In this document: piece by piece, positions 8,787 to 17,560 of the stretch
How positions within the stretch are numbered: position 1 is the first letter of the stretch
How the letters are laid out: each line of letters opens with the position of its first letter
Source of the DNA: Caldicellulosiruptor danielii
Lineage (GTDB): Bacteria; Bacillota; Thermoanaerobacteria; Caldicellulosiruptorales; Caldicellulosiruptoraceae
Assembly (NCBI RefSeq): GCF_034343125.1
Contig: NZ_CP139957.1
Coordinates: 1,661,001-1,725,000 of the forward strand
DNA: 64,000 bases
Direction of reading: 5' to 3'
The notes under the pieces: model-generated
The model's database searches: none
Seen by the model: the letters and a program-made list of their open reading frames with translations, nothing else
What the model was told of the DNA's origin: nothing
Translations under genes and position numbers: made by a program

Positions 8787-10484
8787 CTATTTCCTCACCC
8801 CATATTCTTCTAATGCCTCCTCTATCATCATTAAATTCTTCGGCGGCTCTATCTTCATAACCTGTAATATCTCCTTCGCTTCTTGCTCTATCTTCGCCTT
8901 CAGTAAAATCTTCCTCCCTTCTACATCTATTTGCATAAAATTCATCGAATTTATTGCTTCCTTTATTTTCTCACTACTCATATCTTTTCCTTTCTCCCTT
9001 AATTTAAATTCCAATGTCCTTTCTAACAGAAATGCCAAAAAACAAACCACAAAATGTCCTCTTATTCGCTTCTCGGTCCAATGAAAAATGGGTCTTACCT
9101 CTAATGAACTTTTCATCACTCTAAATGATTCTTCTATTTTCCATAAATCATGGTATGCTCTTAAAATCTCTTCAGCTGTCAAGTCTAATTTACTCGTTTG
9201 AATTGCATAATACCCATCAAATCTTTCATCTTCCTTTATCGCTTCTTCATTAAGTTGATACTCCTCTTTACTGTTGCTATTTACCCGTTTTAAAAACTTT
9301 TTTCCTCCTCTTTTCTCTAAAGCCCTGATTTTACTCGGCTCTCTCAGCAGCTCTTTTGCCTTCTCTATAAACCTCTCTCTATCCTGCTTGTCTTTTTTAG
9401 CTCTCTTGCTTGAATAGGTTATCACCATCTTCTCTTCTAACTTGTACTTTTTGCCATTCTCATCTTTTACATAGTTCTCATAATCTATTACCTTAAACTT
9501 AAATCCTTCTCCATATATACTTTCAAAATCTTTATTTGTTAAATATCTATAACCATCATTGTTAAAAACTTCTTCTAAAACTTCTTTACTCATGCTCTTT
9601 AGCCTTGAGGCCACAATGTAATCGTATCCTGCTTCCTTTATCATCTTAAGATTCAACTTACTGTTTATACCTTTATCTGCTACTATTACCACTTTGTCTA
9701 TGCAAAATTTCTCCTTCAGCTTCTCCAAAACTTTTATAACAGTTTTGCTGTCTATAGTGTTACCAGCAAAAAGTTCATATCCAACCGGTCTTCCTTCTTT
9801 GTCTATCAACATCCCCATTACTACTTGAACTTCATTGACTTTGTTGTCCTTGCTAAATCCATATTTTCTTAGCTCATCAGCTTTTACACTCTCAAAGTAA
9901 AAAGTTGTTACATCATAAAACACAACATCTACCTGGAAATTAAACAATGTCCTGTTCTTTTGATAAAGATAAACTTCTAATTCTTCCTTTACATCTGCTA
10001 ATATATCTAAACCCCTGTAAAGATGATTCAAATCAATTTCTTGCAATGGAAAACCAAAGTATTGATGTCTCTTTTCATATGTTCTTAATTTGCTCACTGG
10101 CTGCAGCAGTCTTTGAACTGTCATTAAAAAACTTACAATGTCAATGTCAAATTTAATTTTGTATCTTCTGTAGCAGTATTCTTCTAAGAATTTATCTATT
10201 CTAAAAAGTTCCCACAGTTTGCGATAGACAATATATCCATAGTTTAATATTGTTCCTTCAGAAACATTATCTTCTGTCAGTTCAATGGTGGCATTTTTAT
10301 TTTTTTCTTTAGCAAATACTTCATAAAGTTTGTCTATGACATTTACAAAAGACTCATTATTTTTCAGCAGATCAAGTCTTCCGAGGTTAAGAAGGACTTT
10401 TTGTTTTATTTTGCCATTTTCTCTATAATTATGGACGATTTTAACATACTCATATCCACCAGCTTTAGTAATTTTAACAAACAA
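8787..10484 (-). CDS. IS1634-family DDE transposase
   Basis: A 565-residue, apparently intact transposase of the IS4 superfamily. Probable catalytic acids: Asp in VVFYDVTTFYFES (residue about 190), Asp in VIVADKGINS (about 270) and Glu in WKIEESFRVMKSSLEV (about 465), in the usual long D-D-E spacing with a beta-rich insertion before the Glu. The N-terminus FVKITKAGGYEYVKIV is typical of this group. The start is TTG at 10484, supported by GGGTGATC just upstream. There is no frameshift, and with a strong promoter and identical flanks the element looks recently active. Confidence 0.92.
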   Translation of the reverse strand: MFVKITKAGGYEYVKIVHNYRENGKIKQKVLLNLGRLDLLKNNESFVNVIDKLYEVFAKEKNKNATIELTEDNVSEGTILNYGYIVYRKLWELFRIDKFLEEYCYRRYKIKFDIDIVSFLMTVQRLLQPVSKLRTYEKRHQYFGFPLQEIDLNHLYRGLDILADVKEELEVYLYQKNRTLFNFQVDVVFYDVTTFYFESVKADELRKYGFSKDNKVNEVQVVMGMLIDKEGRPVGYELFAGNTIDSKTVIKVLEKLKEKFCIDKVVIVADKGINSKLNLKMIKEAGYDYIVASRLKSMSKEVLEEVFNNDGYRYLTNKDFESIYGEGFKFKVIDYENYVKDENGKKYKLEEKMVITYSSKRAKKDKQDRERFIEKAKELLREPSKIRALEKRGGKKFLKRVNSNSKEEYQLNEEAIKEDERFDGYYAIQTSKLDLTAEEILRAYHDLWKIEESFRVMKSSLEVRPIFHWTEKRIRGHFVVCFLAFLLERTLEFKLREKGKDMSSEKIKEAINSMNFMQIDVEGRKILLKAKIEQEAKEILQVMKIEPPKNLMMIEEALEEYGVRK

Positions 10485-10513
10485 TAGAGATCACCCAAGT
10501 ATCTTTTTGAGAT

Positions 10514-10542
10514 ATTATACTACATAAATATCAGAAAGTCAA
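10514..10542 (-). promoter_or_regulatory. Near-consensus promoter of the transposase
   Basis: On the minus strand: TTGACT (10542-10537), a 17-bp spacer and TATAAT (10519-10514), about 30 bp upstream of the TTG start. It lies inside the element, roughly 115 bp from the right inverted repeat. Confidence 0.75.
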
Positions 10543-10671
10543 CTAATATCAGGATATAAATGGAAATAATTTGTCCCTACATGACAAAAAATTTTTTATT
10601 TTTTTAGTCCGCAAACCCGCATAAATTAAGACTTTTACATTTTTTGGACTTCAGAAACTGACAAAGTCAAG

Positions 10672-10802
10672 AAAAAATAGCCCTTATTTTTTGCAATCTT
10701 TCTAACCCAGTAAAATATTGATATTTTACTTAAGTAATAAAAAATTCTTTCCCAAAAAGTGACTATAAAGCTGTCATTATAATCTTTGCTCATGTGTGAC
10801 AC
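10672..10802 (-). pseudogene. 5' fragment of the membrane-protein gene
   Basis: First 43 codons of the gene at 7675-8331, with its native ATG (10802) and upstream region, cut at the IS right end. Translation would continue about a dozen codons into the IS (FLTLSVSEVQ) and stop. Because it keeps the native upstream region it may still be transcribed towards the IS. Confidence 0.85.
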
Positions 10803-11177
10803 CTCATATATTCAGTTATTAGTAGCTATGGTTTTAAATAATACATTACAAAATTTTTATAATAATGATTGATTCTAGTATATTTACTTGCATATTAAAA
10901 AATTTCAAATTAAAAACTTTAATTCATATATTTGTATAATTAAATGATTTTTAGGTTAAACTCCAAGGAATTTTATTTTCTTTTGAGATCTTTTCGTATT
11001 CTTCTATCTGTTGTAATGAATAGTCATACATGTCAATTTCTTTATTATAATAGTAATGTTTATACCATTCTATCGTCTTATAAATGGTCTTCTGTATATC
11101 TAAAATGGGTTTCCAACCCAAATATGATTTTGCTTTACTAGTGTCTAATTTTAACAAATCTGTCTCGTAAAAATTAT
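10672..11177. repeat. 506-bp direct repeat, right copy
   Basis: Second copy of 8201-8706. It begins just after the IS right end and runs into the intact rfbG gene. The identity stops exactly at 11177, where the left copy meets the IS. Apart from the last 20 bp of IS-proximal sequence and the truncated membrane-gene start, the 10485-10950 stretch carries no gene that I recognise. Confidence 0.95.
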
Positions 11178-12057
11178 CTTTCGGATTATCTATTTCATAA
11201 CTTCCTCCACCCCATACTTTTATAACTAAGTTTACTATTTCTTCTACAGTTAATATGTTTCCTTCCTCAGGTCCAAAATTCCAAGCACTATTAAAACTTT
11301 TATTATCGCTCAGCATATTAGCACCCAACCATAAATAACCTGCCAAAGGTTCCAAAATATACTGCCATGGTCTTATTGCCTTGGGCTTTCTGATTTTTAT
11401 TACTTTGGCTTCAGATAAAGCTTTGATACAATCAGGTATCAATCTTTCGTCTGACCAATCTCCTCCACCAATTACATTGCCTGCTCTTACAGTAGCTAAC
11501 GCTTTACCTATTTGATTATAGTAGCTGTTTCGATATGCAGCTACAATAAGTTCACAACAGCTTTTACTTGAACTATAAGGATCAAAACCACCTAAAGGAT
11601 CATTTTCTCTATATCCATATATCCATTCTTTATTTTCATAACATTTGTCTGAAGTTACAACAATGACAGCTTTTATACTATCAATTTTTCTTGCTGCTTC
11701 CAAAACATTTACAGTCCCCATTATATTCGTTTCATATGTTGAAATTGGTTCTCTATACGCCAGTCTAACTAACGGCTGAGCAGCTAAATGAAATACAATT
11801 TCCGGTTTGCTCTTTTTCATAGCCTTATATAAGCTTTCATAATCTCTTATATCTCCAAAAATACATTCTGATTTTATACTCAACTTGCATATATCAAACA
11901 TATTAGGTACTGTATATGGTGGCAATGCATACCCAACAACGTTAGCATTCAATTTATTAAGCCAAATTGTCAGCCATGAACCCTTAAATCCAGTATTGCC
12001 TGTTATAAAAACGTTTCTATATTTATATATTCCTTTAAATGGCTCATTTTTTATCAT
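10951..12057 (-). CDS. rfbG: CDP-glucose 4,6-dehydratase
   Basis: Converts CDP-glucose to CDP-4-dehydro-6-deoxyglucose. It is a 368-residue extended SDR enzyme: the nucleotide-binding GNTGFKGSW near residue 18 and the catalytic YSSSK (in GGFDPYSSSKSCCEL, about residue 164) are present, and the length is normal for RfbG. The start at 12057 overlaps the end of the upstream SDR gene by 14 bp, which suggests translational coupling. The 3' end (10951-11177) lies in the duplicated block, but the gene itself is intact. It is adjacent to rfbF, the cytidylyltransferase that supplies its substrate. Confidence 0.93.
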   Translation of the reverse strand: MIKNEPFKGIYKYRNVFITGNTGFKGSWLTIWLNKLNANVVGYALPPYTVPNMFDICKLSIKSECIFGDIRDYESLYKAMKKSKPEIVFHLAAQPLVRLAYREPISTYETNIMGTVNVLEAARKIDSIKAVIVVTSDKCYENKEWIYGYRENDPLGGFDPYSSSKSCCELIVAAYRNSYYNQIGKALATVRAGNVIGGGDWSDERLIPDCIKALSEAKVIKIRKPKAIRPWQYILEPLAGYLWLGANMLSDNKSFNSAWNFGPEEGNILTVEEIVNLVIKVWGGGSYEIDNPKDNFYETDLLKLDTSKAKSYLGWKPILDIQKTIYKTIEWYKHYYYNKEIDMYDYSLQQIEEYEKISKENKIPWSLT

Positions 12058-12961
12058 CCATATCCTCTCCGTCTAACCTTAACATAAGTCTTATACCTTC
12101 TTCTAACGAAATTTTTGGTTGCCAACCTGGTAAATTCTCATACACTTTTATTGGAACAAAAACTTCTCGTTTTCTATATTCTCTTCCACCCCATATAGCA
12201 TTTATGTTTCTTCCCGAGACCTTTTGAAATAAGTTAACCAATTCTTTCAAAGTAATAAAATTAGATGAAGACAAAGTATATTTATAATGCCCTGAAGTTT
12301 GTAAATTACCAATATACTCAAATGCCTTAATAAATCCATCAATAATGTCATCAATATAAGTTAAATTTAACAATTGTTCACCCGGTGATATAAGCAAATT
12401 CGCACCTGTTTTACTGTAGCGATTCAACAAACTTAATATTTTGCCTCTGTCATCACTTGGTCCATATGTATCATAAAGAATTAAGGTGATAACAGTAAAA
12501 TCATGAACTTTTACATAATATTCAAGAATTTTTTCAAAAGCTTCTTTTGTAGCTGCATAAAGGCAAACAGGGTTATATATTTCATTGTTATAGTTTTGCC
12601 ATGACGTTCCAACATTTATTAATTTTTTTGTATTGCTAAGCCTCATGGCTTCTAATATATAAGTCCCAAATTTAATATTACTATCAATTAACTGTTCAAT
12701 ATGCTCAGGTAAATGTTCAGCAACATAGAATGAGGCTAAATGAAATACAACTTCAAAACAATTATCTTTTAAATAATCTGTTAGTTTTTTTAAATCGTAA
12801 TCATACTCAAAAATTTGGATTCTGTCTAAATAATCTCTCAACTTATCCAACTTGGATCTTTTTCTAATAATTATATGAACATCAAAACCAAGATCTACTA
12901 AGCGCTTTGTGAGATTAGAGCCAATATATCCTGTTGCCCCAGTTATTAAAATTTTTCTCAT
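12044..12961 (-). CDS. NAD(P)-dependent sugar-nucleotide SDR (epimerase or 4-reductase)
   Basis: A 305-residue extended SDR with GATGYIGSNL at residue 7 and an active-site YAATK near residue 133. It lies between rfbF and rfbG and probably acts on the CDP-4-dehydro-6-deoxyhexose that RfbG makes, as a 4-ketoreductase of the CDP-paratose/abequose synthase or RmlD type. A 4-epimerase role cannot be excluded. No 3-deoxygenation enzyme (RfbH) is present in the cluster, which argues for a 6-deoxyhexose and not a 3,6-dideoxyhexose. The precise product is inference. Confidence 0.8.
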   Translation of the reverse strand: MRKILITGATGYIGSNLTKRLVDLGFDVHIIIRKRSKLDKLRDYLDRIQIFEYDYDLKKLTDYLKDNCFEVVFHLASFYVAEHLPEHIEQLIDSNIKFGTYILEAMRLSNTKKLINVGTSWQNYNNEIYNPVCLYAATKEAFEKILEYYVKVHDFTVITLILYDTYGPSDDRGKILSLLNRYSKTGANLLISPGEQLLNLTYIDDIIDGFIKAFEYIGNLQTSGHYKYTLSSSNFITLKELVNLFQKVSGRNINAIWGGREYRKREVFVPIKVYENLPGWQPKISLEEGIRLMLRLDGEDMDDKK

Positions 12962-13011
12962 AAAATCACCTTTTTGGCTTTATTAATTTTATAAATAATA
13001 TTCCTACATCC

Positions 13012-13788
13012 TTAGCTCCAAACTTTCCACGGTGCCTTACCTTCATTCCATAGTTTTTCTAAGTTCAATTTATCCCTCATTGTATCCATACACTGCCAAA
13101 AGCCTTTGTGCTTATATGCTACAATTTGCCTGTCATTAGCCAGCTTTATTAAAGTTTCTCTTTCAAAAGAAGTCATATCCCCCTCTATATAATCAATAAC
13201 CTTAGGTTCCAATACAAAAAAGCCACCGTTTATCCAAACATCCTGTGTTTTTGGTTTTTCTACAAATTCCAAAACTGTTGAATCTTCACTTAATCCAAGA
13301 ACACCATAACGACCTGTAGGTTGTACTGCTGTAACCGTAGCAAGTTTACCATGTGAAAAATGAAAATCCACTAATTCTTTAATGTTTACATCCGAAACTC
13401 CATCTCCATATGTCATTAAAAAAGTCTCATTGTTCAAATAATTTTTGATTCTTTTTAATCGACCACCTGTTTGAGTATCAATTCCTGTATTTACAAGAGT
13501 AACTTTCCATGGTTCTACATCTTCAGATGATACAATCTCTATATTATTATTTGTAAAATCAAAAGTAACATCTGAGGCATGTAACAAATAATTAGCAAAA
13601 TATTCTTTTATTACATAACCTTTATATCCCAAACATATTATAAAATCGTTAAATCCATAATGTGAATATATTTTCATTATATGCCATAATATAGGTCTTT
13701 CGCCAATTTCAATCATTGGCTTTGGTTTTAAGTACGACTCTTCACTGATTCTTGTTCCATAACCGCCTGCTAATATAACTACTTTCAT
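13012..13788 (-). CDS. rfbF: Glucose-1-phosphate cytidylyltransferase
   Basis: Makes CDP-glucose from CTP and glucose-1-phosphate. It is 258 residues, the usual size. The N-terminal nucleotide-binding LAGGYGTRISEESYLKPKPM is diagnostic, as are GERPILWHIMKIYSHYG and the C-terminal GFWQCMDTMRDK. It is the committed step of the CDP-sugar branch, with the 3,5-epimerase gene 9 bp upstream. Confidence 0.95.
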   Translation of the reverse strand: MKVVILAGGYGTRISEESYLKPKPMIEIGERPILWHIMKIYSHYGFNDFIICLGYKGYVIKEYFANYLLHASDVTFDFTNNNIEIVSSEDVEPWKVTLVNTGIDTQTGGRLKRIKNYLNNETFLMTYGDGVSDVNIKELVDFHFSHGKLATVTAVQPTGRYGVLGLSEDSTVLEFVEKPKTQDVWINGGFFVLEPKVIDYIEGDMTSFERETLIKLANDRQIVAYKHKGFWQCMDTMRDKLNLEKLWNEGKAPWKVWS

Positions 13789-13797
13789 AACAAGCCA

Positions 13798-14355
13798 TCA
13801 CCTTTTCCTTTTATTTAATGAAATTCTTATAGAATCATTAAATGGTGGTAAATTCATATCTTTGTCAGATAATATCGGGTTTTTTATTGGCCACGGAATA
13901 CTAAGTGAATCCCACCTAATTCCACCTTCATGCTCTGGTGAGTAAATTTCTGACATATTATATAACACTATAGTATCATCTTCTAAAACTAAATATCCAT
14001 GTGCAAATCCTACAGGCACATAAACAATGTTATTCTTCTTAGAATCAATATGAAAACATTCAAACTTACCATATGTAGGTGAATTTTCTCGTATATCAAC
14101 TACAACATCAAATATGCTACCTCTTAAGCAAGATACTAATTTTGCCTGACAAAATGGAGGTTTTTGATAATGCAAACCACGAAGAACATTCTTATGCGAT
14201 TTTACACATAGCACCTCTTTTAACACATCTTTAATTCCTAAACTTTTAAATATCTCACTGTGATATAGCTTGATAGATGTTCCACGATGATCATCAAATA
14301 TATTTGGTATAATTTCTACACAACCGGGTAACTTTGTTTTATTTATTGTATACAT
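13798..14355 (-). CDS. 3,5-epimerase of the RmlC/RfbC type, probably acting on a CDP-sugar
   Basis: A 185-residue cupin-fold enzyme related to dTDP-4-dehydrorhamnose 3,5-epimerase: VLRGLHYQKPPFCQAKLVSC (catalytic His), then VDIRENSPTYGKF and VPVGFAHGYLVLED. I chose the ATG at 14355 because GGCGGTGGTG lies just upstream; an ATG at 14385 is possible. No dTDP-glucose genes occur here, while rfbF and rfbG flank it, so the substrate is likely the CDP-4-dehydro-6-deoxyglucose made by RfbG. That substrate choice is inference. Confidence 0.85.
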   Translation of the reverse strand: MYTINKTKLPGCVEIIPNIFDDHRGTSIKLYHSEIFKSLGIKDVLKEVLCVKSHKNVLRGLHYQKPPFCQAKLVSCLRGSIFDVVVDIRENSPTYGKFECFHIDSKKNNIVYVPVGFAHGYLVLEDDTIVLYNMSEIYSPEHEGGIRWDSLSIPWPIKNPILSDKDMNLPPFNDSIRISLNKRKR

Positions 14356-14420
14356 TTCACCACCGCCACTATTTTTATTTAACAATCGAAAAGTATTAGA
14401 ACTAACATATTTTTTGTAGA

Positions 14421-15437
14421 TTATTCAAATAAGGATTTTAACTTTTCAGCATAATCATCAAGTACATCTTCTTTGTACATTGCATATCTATATTGTTTAC
14501 ATCTTGAGCAAACATCAGAAGCATTTTTTACTCCATCGAGCATCTTTCTTTGGAATTCTTTAAATTTTTTACTATACCATATATCAACAATATTTTTCTC
14601 AGATACGTTGCCTAAAATGATTGGATAAGATGCTGAACAACATGGAACTACGTTACCATCAGGATTAACTTGTAACATATAAAATGGTTGTGGACAAATC
14701 TTAGAATTCAATATCAGACTACCATTTTGCGTTACATTAAGTTCTCTGCCATTAACCATACTTTGATAATCTATTTCATCAACAGCTGGAGTTAAATATT
14801 CTATAGCAATAAAGTCTGCAATCTCACCAAATATATCAAAAAATTGCTTTTTTTCTTTTTCATTCTCTAATGCACAATCTATTATCTTTATGTATACCTT
14901 TGTATTCCCCCTGTTCTTATAAAAGAAAGTCAACTTCTTAATCAATGATTTAAAGTCTATGTCAACACCACATATATCCTTATATTTTGCTTCAGACAAA
15001 CCTTCAATTGAAATTCTCAATTTATCCAATCCCGCCTCAACTAAAGCTAAAGACACCTTTTCATTAAGTAAGTATCCATTAGTTACTATGTCGACGCTGT
15101 GAGCAATATCTTTTTCTTTTGCATATTTCACCATCTCAGCTATGTTGGGATGAAGCAGTGGTTCCCCCCATCCTGCAAATCTGAGCATTTTTATCTTCTT
15201 ATTGAACAAAGTCATATCATCTATACATTTTTTATATAATTCAATATCCATAAAAGTCTCATTAGACATATAACCGTGTTTATCTTTTGGTAATGAATGA
15301 ACACAATATTTACATCTAAAATTACATGCATAAACTGGAAATATTTGAATTAAAAATGGTGTATCTAATGGTAGCACTTCTCCTAAGACAGTTCTTTCTC
15401 CTCCTGGAGTTATACCTTTTACAATTTTATTCTTCAT
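14421..15437 (-). CDS. Radical SAM/SPASM protein, third of a tandem trio
   Basis: A 338-residue enzyme with the [4Fe-4S]/SAM motif CNFRCKYC at about residue 38 and a C-terminal SPASM-like domain with further cysteines (VVPCCSASYP and CSRCKQYR). The three proteins at 14421, 15472 and 16500 share an opening of the form Arg/Lys-x-x-L-x-x-x-x-P-L-x-TPF, the CxxxCxxC loop and a KYKEIC-like segment, so they arose by tandem duplication. The setting, between glycosyltransferases and CDP-sugar genes, suggests radical chemistry on a sugar or on a carrier, but the substrate is unknown. Confidence 0.85.
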   Translation of the reverse strand: MKNKIVKGITPGGERTVLGEVLPLDTPFLIQIFPVYACNFRCKYCVHSLPKDKHGYMSNETFMDIELYKKCIDDMTLFNKKIKMLRFAGWGEPLLHPNIAEMVKYAKEKDIAHSVDIVTNGYLLNEKVSLALVEAGLDKLRISIEGLSEAKYKDICGVDIDFKSLIKKLTFFYKNRGNTKVYIKIIDCALENEKEKKQFFDIFGEIADFIAIEYLTPAVDEIDYQSMVNGRELNVTQNGSLILNSKICPQPFYMLQVNPDGNVVPCCSASYPIILGNVSEKNIVDIWYSKKFKEFQRKMLDGVKNASDVCSRCKQYRYAMYKEDVLDDYAEKLKSLFE

Positions 15438-15471
15438 GGTGTATCATTTCCTTTTTAATCATTTTTAATAT

Positions 15472-16476
15472 CTATTCTAATTTTTTTATTAGTTCTTCAC
15501 AATCCTGATCCAAATCATCTTCAGGATGAGCCACATCATCAGGAGCATAACATACACGACATTTATCATTTTTAAATCTCAATTTTCTTAATTGCAACAA
15601 CCAAAACTCTTTAAGTTTATCACTATTCCACATACTTATTAAAGAATCACTGTGTACATTCCCAAGGTTAATAGGCTTATATATAGAATCACATGGAACA
15701 ACATCACCATTTGGATATATAGCCAACATATAAAATGGTAGAGGGCATACTTTTCTTCCTTGATGCTCTCTGCCATATCTATCTATTTTTCTATATACAT
15801 CCTCTGGATATTCAACTCCGTTATAAACTGGCTTACACTTTTCAATAAACATTCTATCACTTATATCTGAAAAGATTGAATAAAACTTTTCATCCTCGCC
15901 TTCCTGTAAGGCAACATCTATAACTTTAACAAAAACCTTGCAGTTATTTTTATTTTTATAAAAATAACTTATTTTGTCTATTATATCTTCAAACTTTATA
16001 TCACTTCTGCAAATCTCCTTATATTTATCGGAAGAAAGCCCCTGAATTGAAATCCTTATTACATCTAATCCTGCTTCTATTAACTGTTTTGCCATTTCAT
16101 AATCCAACAGCGAAGCGTTAGTTATAATTTCTACTCTTTCAGCAATATTATACTTTTTTGCATACTCCACCATTTTAGCAATATTTGAATTTAACAATGG
16201 TTCACCCTGCCCTGTAAGAGATAAAAGTTTTAATTTTTCAGGAAATCTTCTTGCCTGTTCAATAACTAACATAAAAGTTTCCATGCTCATATTTTGAGCT
16301 TCAAAATTATATTTTTCTTTCATCTTTGAAAGTCCCAAAGAGTGTGCACAATAAATGCATTTAAAATTACAAAAAGTTGTTGGAAAAACATACAAACTAA
16401 ATGGAGTTTTCAATGGTATAACCTCAGATAGTTTAACTCTATCAATCCCGCATATCGGCTTAATTTGCGCCACCAT
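15472..16476 (-). CDS. Radical SAM/SPASM protein, second of a tandem trio
   Basis: A 334-residue paralogue of its two neighbours. The cluster-binding CNFKCIYC is near residue 37. The C-terminal auxiliary-cluster region has VVPCDSIYKP and CRVCYAPDD. It differs from its first and third siblings in having PCDS where they have PCCA or PCCS, so one auxiliary cysteine ligand may be missing. It is spaced 23 bp from the upstream gene and 34 bp from the downstream gene, consistent with one transcript. Function unknown. Confidence 0.85.
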   Translation of the reverse strand: MVAQIKPICGIDRVKLSEVIPLKTPFSLYVFPTTFCNFKCIYCAHSLGLSKMKEKYNFEAQNMSMETFMLVIEQARRFPEKLKLLSLTGQGEPLLNSNIAKMVEYAKKYNIAERVEIITNASLLDYEMAKQLIEAGLDVIRISIQGLSSDKYKEICRSDIKFEDIIDKISYFYKNKNNCKVFVKVIDVALQEGEDEKFYSIFSDISDRMFIEKCKPVYNGVEYPEDVYRKIDRYGREHQGRKVCPLPFYMLAIYPNGDVVPCDSIYKPINLGNVHSDSLISMWNSDKLKEFWLLQLRKLRFKNDKCRVCYAPDDVAHPEDDLDQDCEELIKKLE

Positions 16477-16499
16477 GTAATTACATCCCCTTAGAAAAA

Positions 16500-17528
16500 T
16501 TATTCGAAGCGTTTTAAAAGATCCCCAGCAACATCGTCTAAATATTCATTTTTATCATTAGGCGTAGCACACATAAAAGCTACGCAATCAGAACAACCAA
16601 TTATTAAATTTCGATTAAACTTCAAATGTTTTTTAATTAAATCAATCCGTTTTTTACCATTCCATATTTGAACTAAACCCTCTTCTTTTACATTACCAAT
16701 TATCAATTCCTTAGGAAGAGTAAGTGCACAACATGGAAATACGTTTCCATCAACATCTATTTGCAATGAATAAAATATAACAGCACATACCCTTTTAAAT
16801 TCAACCATTTCACTATTGAGATTACGAGAATTATCAACCAATCCTCTAATATTACCCATTGGTTGTTGGGCTGCTATCAAGTGCTCAACATATATTTCAT
16901 CACTTATTTCTCCAAATAACTCATAAAATCTATTCTCATCTTCTTTGCTATCCAAAAGAACATCTATTATTTTTACAAAAATAGTACAATTCCCCTTATG
17001 TTTATACAAATATCTCAAATTCTCGTAAAACTTCTCGAAATTCAAATTAATCTTCGACACCTCTTTATATTTTTCTGAATTAAGACCCTGCAAAGAAATT
17101 TCTATTCTCGTAACACCTGCTTCAATAAGAGCATCAGAAAGTTCAGGAGTCAGCAAAGAAGCATTTGTCACAACGTCCAATCTATCTGCAATATTTAATT
17201 CCCTTGCTCTTGCAACCATTTTTGGAAGTTCAGGATTCATAAGTGGTTCTCCTAACCCTGAAAAAACTACTCTTTTTAATCTTTCAGGAAATTTTGTTAT
17301 ATCGCATAATATTTTCTCATACATCTCAAATTCCATGTGTTTTAAATTATATCCATATCTACTCCAAGCTCCTCTTTGTTCCTCTCTCGTGCTGTGAATA
17401 CAGTAAAAGCATTTAAAATTGCAATAACGAGTTGGTTCAATCAATATGGTAAATGGTGTTGATAATGGAATAATATCAGCAAGTTTTTGACGGTTAATAT
17501 CATATCTTGGCTTAATTTTGGCTTTCAT
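16500..17528 (-). CDS. Radical SAM/SPASM protein, first of a tandem trio
   Basis: A 342-residue protein with CNFKCFYC near residue 37 and a C-terminal SPASM-like region (GNVFPCCALTLP, then IIGCSDCVAFMC). Like its siblings it has a GLGEPLMNP motif shortly after the cluster loop. It lies 32 bp downstream of the FkbM methyltransferase gene. Radical SAM enzymes of this size occur in surface-glycan clusters, but I cannot name a reaction. Confidence 0.85.
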   Translation of the reverse strand: MKAKIKPRYDINRQKLADIIPLSTPFTILIEPTRYCNFKCFYCIHSTREEQRGAWSRYGYNLKHMEFEMYEKILCDITKFPERLKRVVFSGLGEPLMNPELPKMVARARELNIADRLDVVTNASLLTPELSDALIEAGVTRIEISLQGLNSEKYKEVSKINLNFEKFYENLRYLYKHKGNCTIFVKIIDVLLDSKEDENRFYELFGEISDEIYVEHLIAAQQPMGNIRGLVDNSRNLNSEMVEFKRVCAVIFYSLQIDVDGNVFPCCALTLPKELIIGNVKEEGLVQIWNGKKRIDLIKKHLKFNRNLIIGCSDCVAFMCATPNDKNEYLDDVAGDLLKRFE

Positions 17529-17560
17529 AACTTTCGCCCACCCTTCTCTTTATAAACCAA

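Larger units (their letters stand above)
8707..10671 (-). mobile_element. IS1634-type insertion sequence, about 1.96 kb
   Basis: The element has 15-bp perfect terminal inverted repeats: TTGACTTTGTCAGTT at 8708-8722 and its complement at 10656-10670. It holds one transposase gene with its own promoter. The outermost bases 8707 and 10671 are mismatched and their assignment to the element is uncertain. The flanks are 506-bp direct repeats. Family assignment comes from the transposase type and from the known habit of IS1549/IS1634 relatives of making long target duplications. Confidence 0.9.

Noticed and set aside
10620..10670. An outward-facing promoter at the IS right end from TTGACT in the inverted repeat
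   Set aside because: The TTGACT faces into the element, and no -10 lies at 16-18 bp.
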